Assembly: GCA_905182985.1 (NCBI GenBank)
Contig: CAJJDN010000041.1
Coordinates: forward strand, 19,112 to 83,111
Source of the DNA: Paramecium sonneborni
Taxonomy: Eukaryota; Ciliophora; Oligohymenophorea; Peniculida; Parameciidae
Direction of reading: 5' to 3'
Length of the DNA: 64,000 nucleotides
Shown: one piece after another, positions 12,630 through 24,717 of the stretch
Layout: every line of letters starts with the position of its first letter
Position numbering within the stretch: the stretch's first letter is position 1
Notes under the pieces: generated by a model
Database searches by the model: none
Told to the model about the DNA's origin: nothing
Seen by the model: the letters and a program-made list of their open reading frames with translations, nothing else
Translations under genes and position numbers: made by a program

Positions 12630-15065
12630 TCATGCTTACCCTAATTATCCTTTTTCTACTCTTTCTTTTATTTTTTTAGGATCTGGTGGCATTAAACTAA
12701 ATTTAGCCACAACACTTTTTGAAATTCTTCTAAATTCTTTATATGTATCTTCATTTCCATGATGTAATTCAAAATTCTCCCAAGTTTTCCATAATCCAAA
12801 ATCATCAAATCTAGGATCACTGAATTGTGATATATGTATATAAACAGCTCTAGCTCTATCAATTTCTCCAAATTTTCTTTCTAATTAAGCTAATCTTAAT
12901 CCCATCTAAATTAATTCTGCCTCTTATAAATTTTCAATTGCACTTTCAAAAACAGGTCTTGTTTTAGTAATTCCTAAATATAAAGCTACTTTTGCTATAT
13001 ATATATTGTATCTAGAAATTATAATATATTTATAAAATACGCTTCCATTTTATCTTGATATTCTACATTAAATACCATTCTATCATAGATTTCAATTGCA
13101 TGATTTAATAATCCATATTATTCTTCAAATTCTCCATACATTAAATAAAATATTCGATTTTTCTAATTAAAATATTAAATTATACATCCTTAGGCACTTA
13201 TTCAATCACTGTTTCAAATAGATTTCTTGTTCTTTCAATTTTTTATCCTCTATATCTTTATATAAATTTAGTTATATAAACAATCCATAAATCATATAAA
13301 GCAGGCCAATCAAATAATTATACACCAGCTTCAAATACTTTAAATGATTCTTCATAAAATGCATTATCTTCTAAAAGTTAAGCATAATTAATAATAATAA
13401 ATGGAGTAACTACTTTAAGTTCTACCATACGTTTATAAGCTGCTCTTAATGATTTAAAATTTCCGAAATTTCTCTCTAAATCTAAATATAATTACCATAA
13501 TTATAAAGAATATGGAACCATTTCAGATGGTGTCATTTTATCTAATTTTTTAACATACTTTTTAAATAATCCTTACTTGATTACAGTTAATGAATCATTT
13601 ATAAATCCATCTATAAGTAATATTTCAACCCATTAAGACCATAAATTAACATGTTCTTCAATATTTTTAAATTCAATTTTAGATCCTTTATGAAAGATTT
13701 AATTACAAGTTTTCCAATCTCCTTTATCTCTATAATATTTAGCATAAGCAATCCAAATATCACTTAATTTTCCATTATCTGCTAAATTTGGTTCAACAAT
13801 TTCAAGTGCTTCAGTAAATGTTTTTAAAGCCATTCTTTCATCACCTTTAACTAATTCAATTCTTTTTAACCATTCTTCAACATTATATTTATTTTATCTT
13901 AATATACATGAATTTAATAAAATTGGTCTTCTTTCTAATAGTTCATCTAATCTATCCATTTTTAATAATAATTCATCTTCTATTTAAACTTCATCTTCTT
14001 ATGATGATTTTATTTTTAATAATTAATCTAATTTGGTAGATAGAATTGTATCATCAATATCATCTTAATTTTCATCATTTTCATCAAAATCTTCTAACAT
14101 TTAAATGATAGTTTCTTCATATTTAACATATGCATTAAAAACCAAACTGAAATCTTTAACTGTTAATACATTATTTACAGCATCTTCAAAAGTATCTCTT
14201 GCTTATTCAAATTATCCTGTTTTTATATAATAATCAGCTAATTTAATCCATAATTAACCAATTTCATCTGAATATTTCTTTATTCCAAATTTCATAATCG
14301 ATGCTGCATCAATCGGTAAATCATTAGGATGTCTAGCAATTATTTCACATAAATATTTCATAAAATCATATTTTGTTTTTCCACTAGAAGAATTAAATTA
14401 ATCATCGTTTAAAATATCCACTAATATTTAACATGCTCTTCCCCATAGTTATTTTGATACAAGATAATCTAAATATTCTTCTTTATAATCTGGATTTATT
14501 TTAACATATCTATTATATATTGAAATTGCAGTGATTATTGAATCTGTTTTTGAAATCTTAAATTTTTAATTTGAATTTATACCCATTAACAATATGCTTT
14601 CCAGATTCTATGATGTTATGTTACTGGTAATGATTATAAAGCTCTATCATATACATTTCTAGTATGAGTATATTTCTATAATGATGCACTATATTCAGCA
14701 TACATTAACCAAATATTAGGCATTTTATGCATGTAAACTAATGCTTTCTCAAAATACACAATCATTTCCTCAAATTTATTTGATAAAAATGTGCTTCTAC
14801 CTCCTAAATCTTCAAGTTATTCCTTTAAATAATTGAACCATAATTTATAACAATTTGGAATATACTTAAAGGCTCTCTCATACAAATCCATTCTAGTTGC
14901 ATATGGTTTATCTCTATGAGCTTAAAGTACTATCCACCATGCTCTCAAAGTAAATCTTGAATATTATTCTGATTAAGTATCAGGAGCAGCAAAAATAACT
15001 TCGAATTTTGAACTACCCTTAACTTCTAACTATTCCAATTTATAGTGTAGCAATTGTGCATTCAT
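12630..15065 (-). CDS. SYF1: pre-mRNA splicing factor SYF1 / XAB2
   Basis: About 785 residues of HAT (half-a-TPR) repeats, matching SYF1/XAB2 (human XAB2 is about 855). SYF1 is a scaffold of the Prp19-associated (NTC) complex and stays in the catalytic spliceosome. Recognisable stretches run in the right order: ERAFKYIPNCYKLWFNYLKE, LVYMHKMPNIWLMYAEY, RALQSLPVTQHHRIWKAYCQ, FGEIDRARAVYIHISQFSDP and the C-terminal LWKTWENFELHHGNEDTYKE. Gln in SLPVTQ is encoded by TAA. An acidic insert (EDFDENDENQDDIDD) lies mid-protein. Three introns (26, 23 and 29 nt) give an exact multiple of three. Start MNAQLLHYKLEQLE; the C-terminus is ...KERVEKGQLGQA. Confidence 0.93.
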
Positions 15066-15734
15066 TAATTTTTATAAAAATACAATTAATTTTAATTAAT
15101 ATTATACATTCTCTCATTCATAATGATTATTATTACAATTATTAAATTAGTACAATCATCAATCTTTTTAACCGGTTCTTTATTATTCTTTTTATTCAAA
15201 AAAAATTCAAAATAATAAGAATCCTAATAGTCATAGATCATTTTCAAAAAAATTCATTAGTCTCTTTTATTCCCTTATAAATGTAATTATTATTTTATTT
15301 CCAATAACCTTTGTTAATCCATATATATTTTAATTCATTTTAAAAACTCTATATAAATTATATAGCCATTAATTTAGAAAATCTATAAACTTAACTCAGT
15401 TAAATCACAAATAATTATTTGTTATCAATTCTATAAATGCTTTATTAAAGATTTCATACTTTTTATTGATTATAGTATTGTTTTTTTAATCAAACAAAGA
15501 AATATATTTTATAGGATTTTTATCATTTTACATTATTATTTTTTCATCATATTTTTAAGTTTATGATTTCTAATTCAATTATAAATTAATCTTGATAAGA
15601 TTTAAGTCAATCAAATTAAACTAATAAATATACTTTACAAGATATTCTTATTTTTTTTTTTATGACCCCCCTCATTATCATAATATTATATTTTATAATT
15701 TAGATAGATAATTTAATAAAATTATTAACTAAAA
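15066..15734. other. spacer with possible small minus-strand gene
   Basis: Most of this lies between SYF1 and the next plus-strand gene. On the minus strand pieces from about 15400 to 15075 read as protein (ELKYIWINKGYWKQNNNYIY, then DSYYFEFFLNKKNNKEPVKK). They lie in different frames with a TGA between them and no GT...AG to join them. This may be a decayed small gene or an unsolved exon structure. Confidence 0.3.
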
Positions 15735-18715
15735 ATGTCTCACCTTTAATTTTCTTAAGATTCATGTAGCAGTGAAGAATCAGAAATAAAAATTGAGACT
15801 TCCTCTTCTTCTTATGTTAGCAAGAAATCAAAGAAAATTAGAAATGTTGAACCAAAACCCCCTAATTATGGGTATGGAAGACCGGGAAAAGAATCTATTT
15901 CTCAATTATCTAATGAGCAAAGATAATTTATTGAAATAAATATGAAAGAAGTCTGGTTTTGTACAAATTTATCAACAAAATGTTTAATCTATCTGTGCAA
16001 TAAAGGAAACATGATTCTTAAAGTTAAAACAGGAAAACCAGCAGAACATGTTAAGAGGAAATTTTTAGAAGTTTTTGGAAAGCCTAATTTAAAATTCTAT
16101 AAAAAGTATAAGAAAGACTTCAAGAAAAAGCTTTAGGTAATTATTTGTTTATCACTTAAGGAAAAACATATAACTATATTAAAGCACTTAGGGTACTCAG
16201 AAAAAACAACTTATTTATTTTTATCTAATAACAATGAAAATCAAATAGACCTAAAGTTAGAATATTTTTCAGATGAAGCCAGAAATGGTCTAGCATCTCT
16301 TATAAAATACTTATCTCCATAATTTATTTACACATTTAAAGTAATTGTTGAATGTTTCGACTGGAGTTTGGCCAATATTTAAGAGGAAGATTCAAACATT
16401 ATTGATTTTATTGTTGAGAAATTAAAAACTGATAAAAAAAATCATTAAATGATTTTTAATATGCAATTAATTTAAGAACTCTTATATGATGATACAAAAC
16501 TTTTGAATTAAATTGTATTCCAATTATTTATAATAGGAAAATGATCCTGAACAAGCATATTTATATTTGAAATCTAATATGACGGTCACCATTCCTAATT
16601 TCAATTCTAATTCTTACAAAGATTAAGTAGAATCTATTGAATAATATTCTAAATGGATCAATACCTTTATAAGTGAATTTGTTGACATTTTATAATAAAA
16701 TCAATGAATTATTATAATTATTTCCCTTTCATAAAAATAAATGATAAAAAGTTAACAGCTAAATCAATCATTGAACTTCTAAAAGGGTTCGGAGGGGATC
16801 TAGCCATATCCTCTTATTTGGTTTAATCATTTATAGATACTACTTCATAGATATATAAAATTCAGAAAAAGGAGTTATTGAAATTCAAATCGGTAGATTA
16901 CTTTAAAGATGAAAGTATTTTCTAAAATTAAAAGTACTTCTAATTAAATAGTTTCTAAATTCGAGCTCCCTAATTTTCAAAAATTTTGAGAATGCTTAAA
17001 AAAAAATTATATTTTTATTCATCATTTTTGTTAACATCGTCATTTAAAAAGTAATAAAATAATTTATGAAATATAACTAATTCAAAGAGGACCCTTATCT
17101 ATATTCTTCATATTATCCTTCATTATTAAAAGAATATTTATATTCATTCTTACAAAAGTTAGTTGGTTCAAATTTTATCACTTTTAAGCTATAAAGAATA
17201 TCTAAAAATAGAAAATATTTTTAACATTGCTAGTGAAGTCTAAATAAAAATCATTATTTTAATTAGATTTATATTATTTCAAAATCATTCGGATTTAATT
17301 ATTTTCCGGAAAAGTTCTTCACTTAGATTAAAAATTTTAACTATCTGAGAAAGAATGTTATCAAAATAAAAAAATATTTTAATTCTTGTGAAGTTAATTC
17401 TTTATTATATCTTTGATTGATCAATAAATAGTTTAAATAGGTAATTATAAAGATCTAAAATTATTAAAATTAATTAGGATTCTTGAATCCATTATTTGCT
17501 TTGGCCTATACTTTTTTAATTGATAAGTATGAAGAGTTAGTTTAATTGAATAATTTTGAATACACAAATAACGAGATGATGAATTAACTTTTTCTTAATT
17601 GAATAATCTTAATGATTTTATAAGCGGTTTAGCTAAAATAAAAATTATTTTAAATTAAAAAACAAATTCCAATATTATTAAAAAAAAACAGTACTATGAA
17701 GGTATAAAGTAATTGAATTTTCTATTCAAAATTGCTAGACCAACAACTTTAAATATAAGAAAATTTATAATGTTTTTAAGTTTACTCTAACTTTAAAAAT
17801 AGTCTTGATTAGAGGGGAAAACTCTTGAAATGTTAAATAGAATGGCAGCGATATTTGAAAGCAAAGTATTTTTTTAATTAAGAAAGATCAAGATAAAGAT
17901 TACTTATAATTTGATACAATTTTACAAAAAATTTAATTACATTATTTACACAGATTTAATTAACTTTGCTTGCAAGTCATTATAATGAAAAAAACTTCAT
18001 ATCACTAAATTATAAAAAATAATAGAAAATGAAGCAAATATTATTAGGAATTTTAAGAAATAATATAAATATCACTTTTCTTATTATTTAAAACTTGACA
18101 CCAAAACTAGATTTTCAAAATTAAAACATTATAATTAATCTAGGAGTTTATAATAAATGCCTCTTGTGAATTAAATATTTAATTATCCAACATAAACATT
18201 TGAAATTTATTATAAGCCACTTTTAAAGTTTTTTGATCTATTATAAAAGATTAATTCTAATATTTAAGCATCTTTATAGCCTTTTCTTCTTCAATAAAAA
18301 TCTCGGTAACAAATTTCAGATTTTCAGCGGAGCATTATCTCAGCAATATGTGGATGTAATAGAATAAATTCTTATAAACTCAAAATTTAATTTAATTGAC
18401 TTGGCAAAACTTAGATCTTTATTAAATTTATATATTGATTTTAAAGTGGACAATTAATATATTATTAGGAATATTGATATTACTTTTAATAATGCATCTG
18501 CTATAAAGTAAAAAGATTTTTTAAAAAAAATATTTTATAAATTCAATTTATCTTAATTATAATAATAAAATTTTTTAAAAATTATAATATTATTAGACTT
18601 AATTTAAAGAGAAATTCGAAGATATTTGATATCTCAATAATAAAAAGAAAATAGAATATTATAAAGAATAATGAAAATTTATAATTTTGTAAAGACTTTT
18701 TTAGATAGAATTTGA
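15735..18715 (+). CDS. large hypothetical helical protein, one unresolved frame step
   Basis: A long multi-exon gene starting MSHLQFSQDSCSSEESEIKI, with a Ser/Lys-rich N-terminus and a mainly helical body (e.g. EARNGLASLIKYLSPQFIYT, KSIIELLKGFGGDLAISSYL). It ends ...RIMKIYNFVKTFLDRI at TGA 18713-18715. Introns that fit include GTAATTATTTG...TTAAG near 16136-16159, GTATTCCAATT...AATAG near 16520, and others near 17160 and 17235. At about 16705 the frame meets a TGA while the apparent continuation (NYYNYFPFIKINDKKL) lies in the -1 frame with no intron available. Function unknown; I see no catalytic motif. Its stop is only 12 nt from the stop of the convergent eIF3a gene. Confidence 0.6.
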
Positions 18716-18727
18716 TGCATTAATTTT

Positions 18728-21650
18728 TCATTTGTTTCTCTAAAATTTATTCGCTAGATTTGATTGATTTGTTGTTTATTATGTTTATTATGTTTATTTA
18801 TATTTTTATTATGGCTGTTATTATTGTTAAGTTTATTACTATTGTTATTATTGTGGCTATTCTTATGGCTGTTATTAAGAAGATTATCCTGTATTTCTGG
18901 AATATTGAATTGCTGGTTTGCTTTATGGCTCATTTGAAATTCTTGAATTAATAAATCCTCCATTATTTCTTGTTGGTACCTATTACTAAGGAACTTATTC
19001 TAAAGTTTATTATTATTATTAATTTTACGAAACTATATTACTTCTATTAATTATATTTGTTTGAATTTTAGGAGCTCTATCCTTATCTTCTTATTCTTTC
19101 TTTTTTTTTTCTTCTTCCTTTCTTTTTTCTTCTTCTTTTTTTCTTTCTTCTTCTTTTTTTCTTTCTTCTTCCTTTTTTTTTTCTTCTTCTTATTTTATTA
19201 AGCTTGCTTTTTATATTATTTGTTTTTTGAATTTCTAAGTTATTTCAGTTTTAAATTAATCAATTTATTGTTAAAGTTCTTATTCTTTTATTTATCTTTT
19301 CTATGCTAAAATTTCATCATGATATTTAAATGCATCAGTTAAACTTTATTTTAATTTCAAATTTGCTTGATATTATTCTTGATGCTTTTATTATGTTTCT
19401 TCAATATTATCTTCTGGCCAACTAGTTATGATCTTTGATTCCAGTATTGCTCTTTCTCTTTCAATATAATCATTCTTTTTAAATGTTCTTAAATATTTAT
19501 CATCAGCTCCTTTTTTTGCTTCTTCTTCAAATTTCTTTTTAATATCCTACAAAATACCCGTATCAATATTTAATAAATGATAATCCTTTAATAATTCAAT
19601 CTTTTTTCTTTCTCCATTAATTTCAAATGTAACATATTTACCTCCTTTTAATTTAATAATATCTTGTAATAACTTTTATCTAATAGCTATTTCTTTAGCC
19701 TTCTTTGCTTCCATTTCAGCTATTCTTTCTTACTCAAATTTTTTTCTTTCATCATCTTATCTTCTTTATTCTTTCATTTCCTATATAACCTTTTAATTAT
19801 CTTCTTCAACTTTCTTTTTAATAAGATCTGGATCTGCTAATCTATTCAAACTTTTTAAGGTCTATTATCTTGTTAAAATAACAAGATTTGATGAATCAAG
19901 TTATTTTTTAGCTTATTCAATAGGATCTTAAATTACTCTTTAAGGTTACAAATTTATTAATATTGTTGGCAATATTTATTAATCATTTGATATTTGGTTA
20001 GAATTAAAGGAAACTATTTATGATTAAAAATCCACTTTACAACTAATAAACTTATTTGAATTAGAATAAATCAAAGTTTAAAATATAGTTTCAGAATTTG
20101 TAAATTTTAATAAATCTTTTAATTGATCTAATTTAATTGTCCTATATATTCTAGAGATGCTTTTAAGTACTTATCCAACAAGATTCTCTTCAAGTTGAGG
20201 AATAAATAATAAATATTTTTCATTTTATCTTAATTCTGTAAAAACTTAATTTGCTTAATCAGAAACTGTTAATAAATCTTATTAATTTTCCAACAATAAA
20301 TAAACTTTTTATATTATTGGTTGAACAAACTTGACAGCATTCATTTCTCCTAGAATTTTTAATAATTCTTCCCTTGTTGGTATTTTAGTTCCTTTTTCAA
20401 ATAAAGAAGTTGTTCTATCTCTTGGATTAAAATCACCACTTAATAATGGTATTACTAATACAGACAATACTAAATGAGATAATTTTTCATTAATTTCAGC
20501 ATTTTTACTTTTAATTTCTTCTTATGTTTAAACTGGTTTCTTTTTAAATGCCAAATAATGATTATAATAAGCAAAAGCTTAAAACAAACTATTACCAGAT
20601 TTCTAAAATATTTTGGAAAGTAAATCATAATATAACATTAAATATGATGCTTTAAAATTACCTCTTCTCATTGATTTAAGTACCATAACAGTTTCTAAAG
20701 TCTTTGAAGCTTCTGATTACATATCTAAAGCCATTGCTGTTTTAACAATATCAAATATAGCATTTACATGTTTATCATTTGTAGCTGGTTTAGTCAAATC
20801 TACATGAGTAGGATTTCGTTTTGTGTCTAATTCTCTTTCATTTAAATCTAAAACAAATCTATAAATCTATCAAATATATAAATAACCTATTTGTTTAATC
20901 ACAGAACCATTAAAACTCAGCCTTACGTTTATATTTCAAACAAAATTCGCTCACTTTCTTTAAAATTTCAAAATAAACATCTTCTAATTTCTCATTCCAT
21001 TTTACATTCTCCATCACTGTTCTATACGTTTCCCATAATAACCTTAAACATGATTTTTATTGATCCTTCTATTATTTAGCTTCAGGATCAAAAGAAAGGT
21101 ACAACAATTCTTCAGCTGGCTCTTCATATGATAATTATCCAACAAATGGTAACTTTTTAAGCTACAATAATTTAATTGTATATATACTTCTTCTACATCA
21201 TATTATTTAACTTTATCACTAAAAATCTTTTCTACTTTTACTAAATATTCTTTCAAAATATCTGCAAAAGCATCAAAGTGATTATGTTATGTCATTTGTC
21301 TATATGCCTTGAAAACCTCTTTCAATTAATTCTATTCATCTGGTTAATTGACTCCAACAAATAATCTTAAATCAATATAAGCTTGCTAAAAAATTCTTTA
21401 ATTATTTTACCATTAATTTATAAAGATATTAAATATTGCTTGCTACACTCACATCTCCTTAATCTTGATAGGATGTTGTAGTTTTTCTGGTTCTTTAACC
21501 AAAACTAGATAAATATCTAAATAGGATCAATAATGCATCATTATTCTTTCCTTCCTTAACGTAGTCTAAATTTATTCATGGAGTTAGTGTACCATCATAA
21601 ATTTTATAAGCTTATTCTGGCCTTAAAGTTAAATAATTGATAGATGCCAT
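18728..21650 (-). CDS. EIF3A: translation initiation factor eIF3 subunit a
   Basis: About 938 residues. eIF3a is the largest scaffold subunit of eIF3, holding the 43S pre-initiation complex together. The N-terminal and PCI region shows family stretches in order: LRLLWETYRTVMENVKWNEK, VSEFCLKYKRKAEF, KSGNSLFQAFAYYNHYLAFK, LLKILGEMNAVKFVQPIIQK, then FIPQLEENLVGQVLKSISRI and YRTIKLDQLKDLLKFTNSET. It is followed by a long charged coiled coil (KKKEEERKKEEERKKEEEKR). The C-terminus is an unusual Gln/Pro-rich tail (about 18750-18990) ending ANKFQRNK, its Gln mostly TAA. Four introns (27, 25, 26, 28 nt) give an exact multiple of three. Animal eIF3a is longer because of C-terminal repeats absent here. 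Confidence 0.92.
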
Positions 21651-21819
21651 AATTTAAATAATTAAATATTTTTAATTTATATTGAACTAACTAAAATTTA
21701 TTAAAGGCAACACAACTTTAGAACAATTTGATATTTATATTGAATTGATTCTAAAATAAAATAAATTTCATCTAATAACAAAATAAGAATGTTATGAATT
21801 ATTAATAAAAGTATTATAT

Positions 21820-22827
21820 TCAATTGCATAATTATTTCATATAAGCTTCCCATTCTGTATTTGGTACTCCTTTTTTTATAACGTCATCATATAATGAACT
21901 AATCATCATTGAATGTATTTTATTATTTTCTGGCACTTAACTTTTTAATTTTATGACTAAATCATAGAATTCTCTTTTAGAAGTATTATTCTAAGATTAC
22001 TCCTAAATAAGAGATTTAAGATAGCAAGCTTTGACTAATTTCTTAACTTCAGGATCTTCAAATTGTTTAGATAATTATCGTAGCAATTTAAAAGTTTCCA
22101 TATTATCTGAATTATTCAATATCTCTTAAGCATAATGAGTTATTCTTTAATACTGGTCATTCTATTATAATTGATGAATTAAATTTAAAATTTTATTACT
22201 TAGAGCACTTAATGTTTTATTTGAAACAGCTGTGCTATCATCTGATTCACAAGAATTATTACTTAATTATTATTGTTATTATAATTGTTATGATGGAAAT
22301 TATCTTTATTTTTAATAAAAATCATAAGAATGACCTTAAAAAGTATTTGCTCTTACTGGACCTCTTTATAATTTTTCTGACATTGTTTTTGAATATTAAA
22401 TTTCTCTCTTTTCATTTTATTTAAAAGTCATTTTATCTAAAAACTCTCCAACTAATTTAATTATCATTTGAACTTCATTTGATATTGATTCAACTTCATC
22501 AACTATAATTAATAATTATTAATATTCTTCATTTATTAAGTACAAATCCTACTTAATAACCTTCTTTATAGAATTATCTTTGCTAGTTAACATTTAAGAA
22601 TAATTTTCTAAAGAATGAATAACTTTTTTTTTAAGTAGTCTGGCATGTTTTACTACATCTTCATCATTATCTTTTTCTCTAATGGCTTCTTATGATTGTA
22701 AAATCATTAACTATTATTGAATTAATTCATCATCAAGATGATCCTCCTTTAAAGGTATCGCTGAAATATCTAATAACATAGTCTTTTCGTTAGACTAAAT
22801 TCCAGAGATGTCCAAAAATCCTTGCAT
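21820..22827 (-). CDS. hypothetical Q-rich helical protein
   Basis: Intron-free frame of 335 codons plus TGA. It begins MQGFLDISGIQSNEKTMLL. It is rich in helical, charged heptad-like sequence (LKKKVIHSLENYSQMLTSKD), has a Gln run in the middle (FPSQQLQQQQQLSNN) and a helical C-terminal third that may be a repeat domain (YAQEILNNSDNMETFKLLRQ). No membrane segment or catalytic motif. The layout (helical N-part, Q-rich linker, helical C-part) is compatible with a trafficking adaptor or scaffold, but I cannot assign a family. Confidence 0.65.
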
Positions 22828-23159
22828 GTGCAAAATTTTGATGAGATTAACAAGAAATAATTTATTATATTATTTTATTGTAATAAAACGGAATCTTGAT
22901 TTAACAAATAAACTTGAACAATGTTAGATTCTTCTAATAATAATTCATTTATGTAAAATAGAATTATCATTTTAAATTTGCTATAGAAAATTGATTATTT
23001 TAATTGAAGATTTTTTAAATGCTAATAATAATAGAAAAAATTATGAAAAAAATATTGGAATACTTTTCCTCTTTTAATGTTATGAGATATTTGAAATTTT
23101 TAGTTAATAATTTGATTAGAAAATTTATTTAATTTAAAATTATATAATTTATATAAATA
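22828..23159. promoter_or_regulatory. shared divergent upstream region
   Basis: A 332-nt AT-rich spacer separating the start of the Q-rich protein gene (minus) and the start of PRL1 (plus). It must contain both promoters. No distinct box or repeat stands out. Confidence 0.45.
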
Positions 23160-24688
23160 ATGACTGAAGAATTAGGGACTCTTTATCCTTCTTTAGAATC
23201 TAATTGTGAAGATTTAGTTTTGAGTTCTAAAAAATTATTTTAAGCTTAAGAAGGTAAAGGAGTGCCAGAATTTTATGAAACATTGAAGTTAAAAATAAAT
23301 ACAAAAGTAAATTATGAATACTCAAATGTTACAAAAAGTAATGAATTGGCTGATTCTTTACATTAAGAATTTGAGAATATTCAAACAGAAATAAAAGATT
23401 AGAAAAAGCCTGAAAATAAAAGATAAATAGATAAAATAATAGAAGATTATTAAAAGGATAAGTAGAAGGAAAGTAAATTATCAAAATTGCCATAATAATT
23501 TTTAAAATTTGATGAAAAAACTTCAGCTACTTAAACAAATAATACATATATTTAAAATGAGAAATAAACAGCTGAAAATAAATCTTTAGTTGCTGTAAAA
23601 TAAAATGAAAATTAATTATCTGTAATAGAGCCAGCTAGACTAGGAACAGTAATGGTTTAGAAAATAAAGAAAATAATAAAACCTGAATGGCATGCTCCTT
23701 GGAAATTAATGAGAGTTATAAGTGGACATCATGGTTGGGTAAGATGTATAGCAGTAGATCCTGGAAATTAATTTTTTGTAACAGGTTCAAGTGATAGAAC
23801 AATAAAGTTTTGGGATTTAGCAACAGGAAATTTAAAATTAACTTTTACAGGTCATATATCAACAATAAGGTCTGTAATAGTAAGTGCAAGACATCCTTAT
23901 TTATTTAGTTGTGCAGAAGATAAAACTGTAAAATGTTGGGATTTAGAATAAAATAAAATGATTAGAGATTATCACGGACATTTATCAGGAGTATATAGTT
24001 TAGCTTTGCATCCAACTTTAGATGTTTTAGTAAGTGGTGGAAGAGATTCTGTATGTAGAGTATGGGATATAAGAGCAAGATAATAAATTCATGTATTGGA
24101 AGGACATACAAATACTATAGATTCAATTATATGTTAAGAATTCGAACCTTAAATAGTGAGTGGATCATAAGATTCTATGATTAAATTATGGGATATGACT
24201 TCAGGTAAATGTATATCTACTTTAACTAATCATAAAAAATCAGTAAGAGCCTTAGCATTTCATCCATTAGAATATACATTTTGTTCAGCTGCTTCTGATA
24301 ATCTTAAAGTATGGAAATGTCCTGAAGGTACATTTTTAAGAAATATTTCTGGTCATAATGCTATGATTAATTCTATAGCTATTAATAGAAATAATGTATT
24401 GGCAAGCGCTGCAGATAATGGATCATTAAATTTCTGGGATTGGAAATCTGGATATAATTTCTAATCTATTAATACTATAGCTTAACCTGGATCTATTGCT
24501 GCTGAGAATGGAATATTTTGTTGTACTTTTGATTAAAGTTAAATGAGGTAACATATTTTATCTATTATAGATTTCTAACTGGAGAGTGTGATAAATCAAT
24601 TAAGATGTATAAGGAAGACGAAACAGCCACTCCTGAAACTCATCCTATTGATGATATCAGAATTGAATATGCAAATCAAAATTATTGA
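23160..24688 (+). CDS. PRL1: pleiotropic regulator 1 (PRL1 / Prp46), WD40 splicing factor
   Basis: About 501 residues. A hydrophilic N-terminal 170 residues precede seven WD40 repeats forming a beta-propeller. The match to PLRG1/PRL1/Prp46 is strong from [20 protein letters not shown] onward: [100 protein letters not shown] and the end [18 protein letters not shown]1 is a core NTC subunit needed for spliceosome activation. One intron at 24548-24570 (23 nt). The stop TGA at 24686-24688 faces the stop of the convergent K+ channel gene 29 nt away. The human protein is of similar length (514). Confidence 0.95.
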
Positions 24689-24717
24689 TAATTGTTTATA
24701 TTACAATTATAGATTTA

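Noticed and set aside
18754..18963. His/Asn-rich minus frame and hydrophobic plus frame
   Set aside because: Both are shadows of the Gln-rich C-terminal tail of eIF3a, which reads in a third frame to TGA at 18728.
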